Shown here: positions 58,012 through 64,000 of the stretch, piece by piece
Layout of the letters: each line of letters starts with the position of its first letter
Position numbering within the stretch: position 1 is the first letter of the stretch
From: Ryuthela nishihirai
Taxonomy: Eukaryota > Arthropoda > Arachnida > Araneae > Heptathelidae
Length of the DNA: 64,000 nt
NCBI GenBank assembly: GCA_038380435.1
Contig: JAWZYU010000018.1
Coordinates: forward strand, 53,283,751 to 53,347,750
Reading direction: 5' to 3'
Notes under the pieces: model-generated
Told to the model about the DNA's origin: nothing
Database searches by the model: none
What the model saw: the letters and a program-made list of their open reading frames with translations, nothing else
Translations under genes and position numbers: made by a program

Positions 58012-59411
58012 CAGGGACTATGATTGGAGGAAGGAAGAACAAAATTTTCCAACTTGGAAATCAGATTTTGCCAACTGAGAATATAAGTACTTTACCTAAA
58101 TTTAATTATGTACATGTCACGGACTTACAAAGAATTTATTCAGTGGGGAGGGGGAGGGGCAGCTGCCATCGATTTTCCAACCTCGCCATGATCTTACCAA
58201 AAAGAAAAATCCGGATTTTTACATCTCACCATATAATTTTACCAAGTACCGTCAAATTTTACCAGCTACACAGGATTTTGATCTCAATTTCGACAATTCT
58301 CTTTAATTTCACAAATCACCTATATTTTACTAAGCGGCTTCGAATTTTGCCAACTACCCTAGATTTTGAGAACTCGCCGTAATTTTACAGAAAAAATTCC
58401 AGTTTTTTACATTTCCCCGGAATTTGCAAAGTCACTTCGAATTTTACCAATTATCTTTAATTGCATAAAAACAAGCCCAATTTTCACAACTCTCCTGTAT
58501 TTTATCAAGTGGCTTCGAATTTTTCCAACTCCCCTAGATTTTTCTAACTTACCATAATTTTACAGGAAAAAAATCCTAATTTTTACATCTTACTTTAAAT
58601 TTTACCAAGTCACTTCGAATTTTTCATATTCTCCTAGACTTTGCCAATATCCGAAAATTTTGCCAACTCTCCTTATTTTCACAAAACCAATTCCAATTTT
58701 CACAGCTCACTTGTATTTTACCAGGTGGTTTCCAGTTTTGCTAACTCCCCTAGATTTTGAAAAGTTGCCTCGATTTTTCCAACTCGCCATAATTTAACAG
58801 AAAAAATCCCGATTTTTACATCTCACCTGAATTAGCCAAGTCACTTCAAATTTTTCAAACTCCCCAAGATTTGTTCAGTTTCCTCGATTTTGCCAACTCT
58901 TCTTAATTTTACAAAACCAATCCAAGTTTTCAAAACTCGTCTGTATTTTATCAAGTGGATTCCAATTTTACCAACTTCCCTAGATTTTGCCAAGTTTCCT
59001 CGATTTTACCAACTCGCCATAATTTTACAGAAAAAATTCCCAATTTTTACATCTCACCTGAATTTTGCAAAGTCACTCCGAATTTTGTCAACTCCCCAAG
59101 ATTTTTTCAAGTTGCCTCGATTTTGCCATCTCGCCATAATTTTACAGAAAAAAAAATCGAAATTATTACATCTTACCGGAATTTTGCAACTTCCCACGAT
59201 TTTGCCAAGTAGTCTCGATTTTGCTCCCCACGATTTTACCAACTACCCTAGATTTTGCGCAGTTGTCTAGATTTTTCTAATTCCCCTTAATTTTTCAAAA
59301 AAATCCAAAATTTCTTTACTCACCTGGATTTTACAAAGTCACTTCGGATTTTACACACTCCGATTTATTTTGGGGGGAGCCTCCCCCCATACACCATAGC
59401 TACGCCCCTGT
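58012..59411. mobile_element. MITE made mostly of a minisatellite
   Basis: The left end cagggactatgattggagg and the right end (complement caggggcgtagctatggtgt, then ggggggagg) form imperfect inverted repeats of a type common at animal hAT-like termini. Flanks cttacagc and tttagaga agree at only 5 of 8 positions, so a target duplication is doubtful. Both flanks continue the ~145-bp array. Confidence 0.5.
58150..59350. repeat. Degenerate 29-bp minisatellite, about 40 units
   Basis: Units of the type gattttgccaactcgccata(attttacag). The marker cataattttacagaaaaaa or its variants occurs near 58174, 58377, 58551, 58790, 59018 and 59134. The steps 203, 174 and 116 are exact multiples of 29; 239 and 228 are close to 8 units. 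Stop-poor composition creates open frames (58020-58382, 58890-59270) that are not genes. Confidence 0.75.
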
Positions 59412-60147
59412 TTAGAGAGCAAAACTTGATGTAGCCTATGACAGTCCCACATCAAAAGCTTTCATTTGATATCTAATTTGCTACTCTCTGGCCTCGTGTC
59501 CGAAAGATAGTGAACAATCATTTACACCTTCCTTCATTTTATTTGAAGAGGGAGCGGGGGAGAAAACATGATTGTAAATTGTTTAATAATCCTAGATACT
59601 ACTTACGTCGCAAACTTTTTTCTAACCCGTAACTCTTCATTCTCAGAATTTGTGTTTGGAATATATAGTGGAATAATCGTTTACACATTTCCCTCTTTTC
59701 AGTGGAGGAAGAAAATTTGGAATAAATGTTTTAAATGTTATGATACTCTCGGTGTCAAAAGCTTTCATTTGACACATAATTCCTTAAGTTCGGCCCTCGC
59801 CTTATAAATATATAGAACAATTATTTACACATTTCCCTCTTTTTAGGGAGGAAGAGAGCATGGGAGTATCTTTTATACCTTGTGATACTCCTCACGTCAC
59901 AAGATTTCTTTGATATATAACTGGTTACTCTTGGCTTTCAAGTTTAGAAAACAGACTGCAATAAAAGTTTATATGTTTATTCTCTTTTACTGAAGAAGAA
60001 AGTAATATTTTATAGGTTATTTACACTCCCTGCGTCGCACTCTTTTATTTGACACATAACTAGTTAAGTTTGACTCTCGCGTCCAAAAGATGTGCTGGAA
60101 CAGTGGTATTGATAAACACAGAAGCCATAGAGATTAAGTAACATAGC

Positions 60148-60471
60148 TTGAATAAATGTAGAAGAAAAATTGCCATTAGCCGGGAGGATCTGAACCCACG
60201 ACCTCTTGATAACATGTCAGGTGCTCTGATATGTTGTCCTATTGTTTCAACATTAATGCTTACGCTTGAAACGTGGTGTTGACTTAAAAAACGCCATGCC
60301 TCTTGACGTTTAATGTGGGCTGGTAGTGTGCACTAACCTGAAAAGTATCTTATAGACCGGATGATTGTTCGAGTGCCGGTAGTCTACGGTCAGAACACCT
60401 GACATGTTATCAGGAGGTCGTAGTTCAGATCCATACGGCTAATGACAGTTTTTCCTTTATACTTATTCAAC
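60148..60471. repeat. Foldback with two tRNA-like arms
   Basis: About 82-bp arms (60148-60229 and 60390-60471) are inverted copies with roughly 85% agreement by eye. Each arm, read in the right sense, has an anticodon-arm-like hairpin (cctga-catgtta-tcagg) and a B box (ggttcagatcc). The loop between is ~160 bp. Confidence 0.75.
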
Positions 60472-61142
60472 ATATCACCAACAAGTACATATCTGCAATT
60501 TTCTGTGGTTTAACTTTTTCTTCTCTTGCAGATAAGCTATTAGCTTAACGAGTTTCCAGCGTCTACGAATGTGTTATTTGTATCATGACTGACTTAATAA
60601 CGTATTTTAAAAAACGAAAACAAAAAAGACACAGAAAAGCAATAAGAAGATAGGTAAAAATATTTTTGAGTTGCATGGGTACTAGCGAGTTACTAAAATT
60701 TTTTTTTCCGAATTTTCTGACAGTTTAAATTTCCATTGCTAAATTTGTAAAACGGCAAAACTTTGAAAGATTATTGTAAAACATCTACCCCCTATATACT
60801 CAAAATTTGAAACTTGGATGGTAGATTATAAGCTCAAAGATTTTAAACTGACAGTAGCGTCTTGCTTTCTCATTCTCGGTAAGGTTGGAAAGCGTAACTT
60901 TTTTGCTTCAGAGATAAATGGATTTGTTTTCTGGGTTGCAAATAAAAACAAACATTCGTATTCACTAAATATGTCTGGAATTTCTAGTTATAATTAGAAA
61001 TAAATAACTATAAGCATACTGAAGGAAACAAGACCGACTGTACAACTTAATTCACTTGTTTTTCTGTGTTTTAAGCAATAACAGTAAAGACCCTTTTTAG
61101 AATTTTGAAGTTCCAAAATAGTTTTGTTAAGTCGTGATCCGT
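60472..61142. other. Unassigned DNA
   Basis: AT-rich, nothing recognised. Confidence 0.4.
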
Positions 61143-61530
61143 ATCCAGGAGGTTGGGTTGTTTTACCTCTGACGGGCACTGTTTTGCATAAAATGGGCTA
61201 AATGACCAGGTCACAAAGACCCAAAGGGCTCAGAAAAAATTGTTGGTAGAGGACCCACTGGACAGCTATTAAGAGACAAATAGTAGCCTCCTGTCAAGAT
61301 CATCCAGCGTGTTCTTTAACTTGCACAGGGTATGGCTCTCCTGCACACTGAACCACGACTTTATATACCATCCAACGGAAGGTGACCTTTCCTAGCCCAT
61401 CGAAGTTCCCTACTGACCGAAGGCAGGATGGGGATTTTGCAGAGATAAATCGCTGGCCCAGATGGGACACAAACCTGGAAACTGTATTACGAGCCTGGTG
61501 CGCTACCGACTGAGCCACACCTATCCCTGC
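61143..61530 (-). mobile_element. SINE-B, diverged, nearly full length
   Basis: Plus-strand text runs ggttgggttgttttacctct to gcgctaccgactgagccac, that is, 3' tail to inverted tRNA head, with many substitutions relative to the 1281 copy. Confidence 0.85.
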
Positions 61531-61534
61531 CCCA

Positions 61535-61692
61535 TATGCAGGAGTTAAAGATAACGGTGCTTGGCTTTGACATAAACTTCCATCTGTCACCTGAAAGCGA
61601 TCCAGTGGATCTCCCTTACAGTTCTCAACCCTTGTAACCTGACCGTTTAGCCCATTTTGTGCAAAACAGTGCTTCTCTAAAACGAAACAAAT
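61535..61692 (+). mobile_element. SINE-B 3' part, decayed
   Basis: atatgcaggagttaaag, then cttccatctgtcacctg, aaagcgatccagtggatctc and gtttagcccattttgtgcaaa follow the plus-orientation family order. Head-to-head with the previous copy. Confidence 0.65.
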
Positions 61693-62734
61693 TGCCTCTT
61701 TTGAAAGTATTGCAGCTATTAATAAAAATGATTAAAGATTAAAAGTAACAGAAAAATAACCAAATGTAAGTAAATAAAACTAGTATTTCTTTTGTTCCAT
61801 TATTCGTAAACTATTATATTTTATATATTTTCCGATATTTTACTCAAGAACGTTTTCGTTTTCTATGAAAAATTTTCTCTACCTTCAAAACTTTTAACTA
61901 TTCTATTTATGAATATTAATATTTTAAATCAATAAGGCATATCTAATGTGAATGCCGAACAACTAGTTACTGAAAACGTAAAGAAAATAATGTTATTTTG
62001 TCGGATTTAAATTTACAACATCAGTAGCTTCTCACGAGTTTCCTTTTTTCTGGCAAAATTATGCTGTTGAACCACTCCTATTATTTTGAAAAACAACTTT
62101 CATGAATCGTTTGAAATCACAGGTGTCGTATGCCAGCCCTGATGTCGCCAGCCCCAATCCCACGATTTTAAAAACAACTCTTTGAGACATTTGGAAATCA
62201 CATGTTGGTTCAGTAGCGGAACTAACTGCGACTGTTGACTCCCAGTTAGTTCCGCTACTAGCATCTACGGGGAGCTTTATAAACTAAATACATTTAGTTT
62301 TGAACTATAACTTTACTTTTTTTCCTAATGTTTTCAATAGAAACTTGCTGGCTCTATTATTATTTGTCTAATACCTGTAGGTTTATAAAACTGATCCTCG
62401 GCAAAGTAAGGATTTCAGCAATGGTTTTATTTTACAATGCCTTATTATGTCTGCCCCCTTTAAAAGAATAGTCAGCTTCCCTGCGACTGGATTTAAAAAT
62501 GACTTAGTTTATTTTAAGCTTTGTTTCTTAAAACTGAAATCTTCGATTACTCCAGTCAGAGGCTAGCATTTAGCAGCTGTTCGTGTCAATAGCTATGTAA
62601 GATTGATGTCTTAGAAAACAAAAACTACAGATATTTTACTTATTCCCAATACTAAATATCAGAGATGTACTAATATTCGGTTAGAGAGCAGAAGAATTTT
62701 GAATTAACGGGAAATTTCATTAGCGGTCTGTAGT
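61693..62734. repeat. AT-rich DNA with a perfect 17-bp hairpin
   Basis: agtagcggaactaactg at 62212-62228 pairs exactly with 62243-62259 around a 14-nt loop. No gene is recognised in this stretch. Confidence 0.6.
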
Positions 62735-62800
62735 TCAATATGAAAAAATACCTGACATGTTATCAAGGTTGCTGGTTTGTATATTACGAAAGTGTTTTTT
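62735..62800. repeat. Single-arm relative of the 60148 foldback
   Basis: tacctgacatgttatcaagg and the flanking gtagttcaatatg match one arm of the foldback at 60148-60471, without the partner arm. Confidence 0.5.
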
Positions 62801-63184
62801 TAGTTTAAAATTACTTCCCCTAATTATTCAACGATAATAATTAAGAGTTTATAAAGAACTTGATAGTGAATTGGAGATAATTGGTGGCAGGGGGAAGCAA
62901 TGTCTGTCTGTTGTTTAAGTAAACTTCTGATTACACATTGATTTAATTCTGTAGAAATAAGTAAGAAAGTTCAGGAAACTGCTTGAAAAAAATATCTCTT
63001 CGTGCTGACTTCCTTTTGCAGTATATGAATGGAATGATGTACTTATAAGAATCTGTTAGTAATTAGAATTTGATCTCCTCTGAATATGGAAAACCAGTTT
63101 CAAAATGGAAAGAGATTCCAATTCCCCCCTCCCTAGAAGAAGGAGGAAGGTCACGCTGGACCAGATGCCAATATAAACCACTCA

Positions 63185-63378
63185 AACGTCCCTTCAGTCG
63201 AGTGGTTCGCATGCTTAGCTACGGTGCAAAAGGAACTGGGTTCGAGCCCGGATACGGCATACATGTTATACTTCTTATGTTATCTTTCTGATGAGTTTCC
63301 GCCACAGATCTCTACTGCGTATTGTAATAACAGGTTCCTGTCAGACCTCTACAGCAAGCAGTTGCTTTGAGGGGTGGT
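63185..63378 (+). mobile_element. SINE-A, diverged full-length copy
   Basis: Head cgtcccttcagtcgagtggt, B box gggttcgagcccgg, gttcctgtcagacctctaca and gcaagcagttgctttgagg. An older copy than the ones near 12.5 and 20.8 kb. Confidence 0.8.
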
Positions 63379-64000
63379 TGTTAATTATATAACCATCACG
63401 CTCTACCTCCCAAATCAGCGATTTTTCAGACTGTAGTCTTTGGAATCTTGTGGAGGCACGACGATTTGAAAATTCTTACAGTACCAGTATTTGTTCCTTT
63501 TTTATTTTTGGTTGCTTTAAGCAACATTCAAATGCATAAGGGTACCCGAAAGGTAGCTGTGTGTTTCAGAGTCAGCCTTATTTACCTACTAAAAAAAGTG
63601 GTTCGCCGTGTTTAGTGATTAAAAATAAGGGTCCTCAACAGATTAAAGTTTAAACTCAGTTGATCTAAAAGTTAAATCTGTAGCATAAATACACTGTTGC
63701 AAATATAAATTTCAAATTTTTGAATTTAGCATCCTCTAGCGATGAAAAACAAATCGAGCTGATGAACGAGTCGAAAAATACGAATAGTAATATTTTCTTT
63801 GCACCTATTCAACGAAGAAAAAAGTTTCTTTATATTTTAAAAGGTAAAATGTCTCCGGATAAAAAAATAACAAAGGGAAAGAAGCTAAACGCATAGTAGA
63901 TTATTGATGCAACAAAAAATTAAATAGCGAAAATTGCAACACGTTTTATTATTTAATCATTAGTCAGCTATTACATTTACAAAGGGAACAAGTTCGTTTT
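63379..64000. other. AT-rich DNA, nothing recognised
   Basis: No coding pattern or repeat detected up to the window end. Confidence 0.4.

Larger units (their letters stand above)
57100..60110. repeat. Tandem repeat region, ~145-bp units, interrupted
   Basis: Units carry (ctttcatttga)cacataa, then a g.ccctcgcgtc block and ttacacatttccctctttt. The last block starts at about 59522, 59681, 59825 and 59967, spacings 159, 144 and 142. Further units lie at 57560-58010. At 57109-57150 the unit runs in the opposite orientation (gttatatgtcaaatgaaag). The array is split by a SINE-B (57194-57504) and a MITE (58012-59411). Confidence 0.65.

Noticed and set aside
58020..59270. Open frames of 120, 63 and 126 codons with repeating LDFAK/ILQKK-like peptides
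   Set aside because: They arise from a stop-poor 29-bp minisatellite. The unit is not a multiple of three, frames shift from unit to unit, and units are degenerate. Not protein genes.

Overview
This window looks like intergenic DNA of a repeat-rich animal genome. It is AT-rich and has no operons, no long continuous host reading frames and no convincing host exon. Almost everything that can be recognised is a mobile element or its debris: an RTE-clade LINE, tRNA-derived SINEs, hAT, Tc1/mariner and pogo/Tigger-like DNA transposons, MITEs and foldback elements. The mix suggests an arthropod, perhaps a chelicerate such as a spider. That is an inference from the element repertoire only.

Layout. 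1-9 kb holds decayed RTE LINE fragments, a MITE carrying a clean SINE insertion, a ~565-bp foldback and a SINE. 8.5-11.5 kb holds a truncated hAT transposon whose transposase remnant is tandemly duplicated, a small foldback, and a diverged ~123-bp tandem array that resembles the core of one of the local SINEs. 12-36 kb is mostly plain AT-rich DNA dotted with SINE-A and SINE-B copies, hAT MITEs, one further MITE and several short perfect hairpins. 37.5-47.9 kb is a nested stack: an old RTE LINE (minus strand) was split by a Tigger-like transposon. That transposon was in turn entered by a nearly full-length RTE LINE (39830-43466, 10-bp target duplication) and by a 2340-bp DNA transposon (43974-46313) with long terminal inverted repeats, a TAA target duplication and a broken transposase-like gene of a kind I cannot assign to a named superfamily. 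47.9-51.3 kb has debris of one Tc1/mariner element, a complete but dead Tc1-like element (48942-50158) and a GC-rich 544-bp insertion with a 14-bp target duplication. 51.4-56 kb has another RTE fragment, two inverted copies of a third SINE-like family and a SINE-B. 57-60.1 kb is a ~145-bp tandem repeat region broken by a SINE-B and by a MITE made largely of a degenerate 29-bp minisatellite. 60.1-64 kb has a tRNA-like foldback, an inverted SINE-B pair and a diverged SINE-A.

Function. No gene here appears intact. The LINE has three frameshifts, a premature stop and a substituted endonuclease histidine. The transposases are all broken. The SINEs probably depended on a LINE partner; the RTE is the obvious local candidate, but their 3' ends do not match its tail, so the partner is unproven. 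The best candidate for something undescribed is the 43974-46313 transposon and its protein family.
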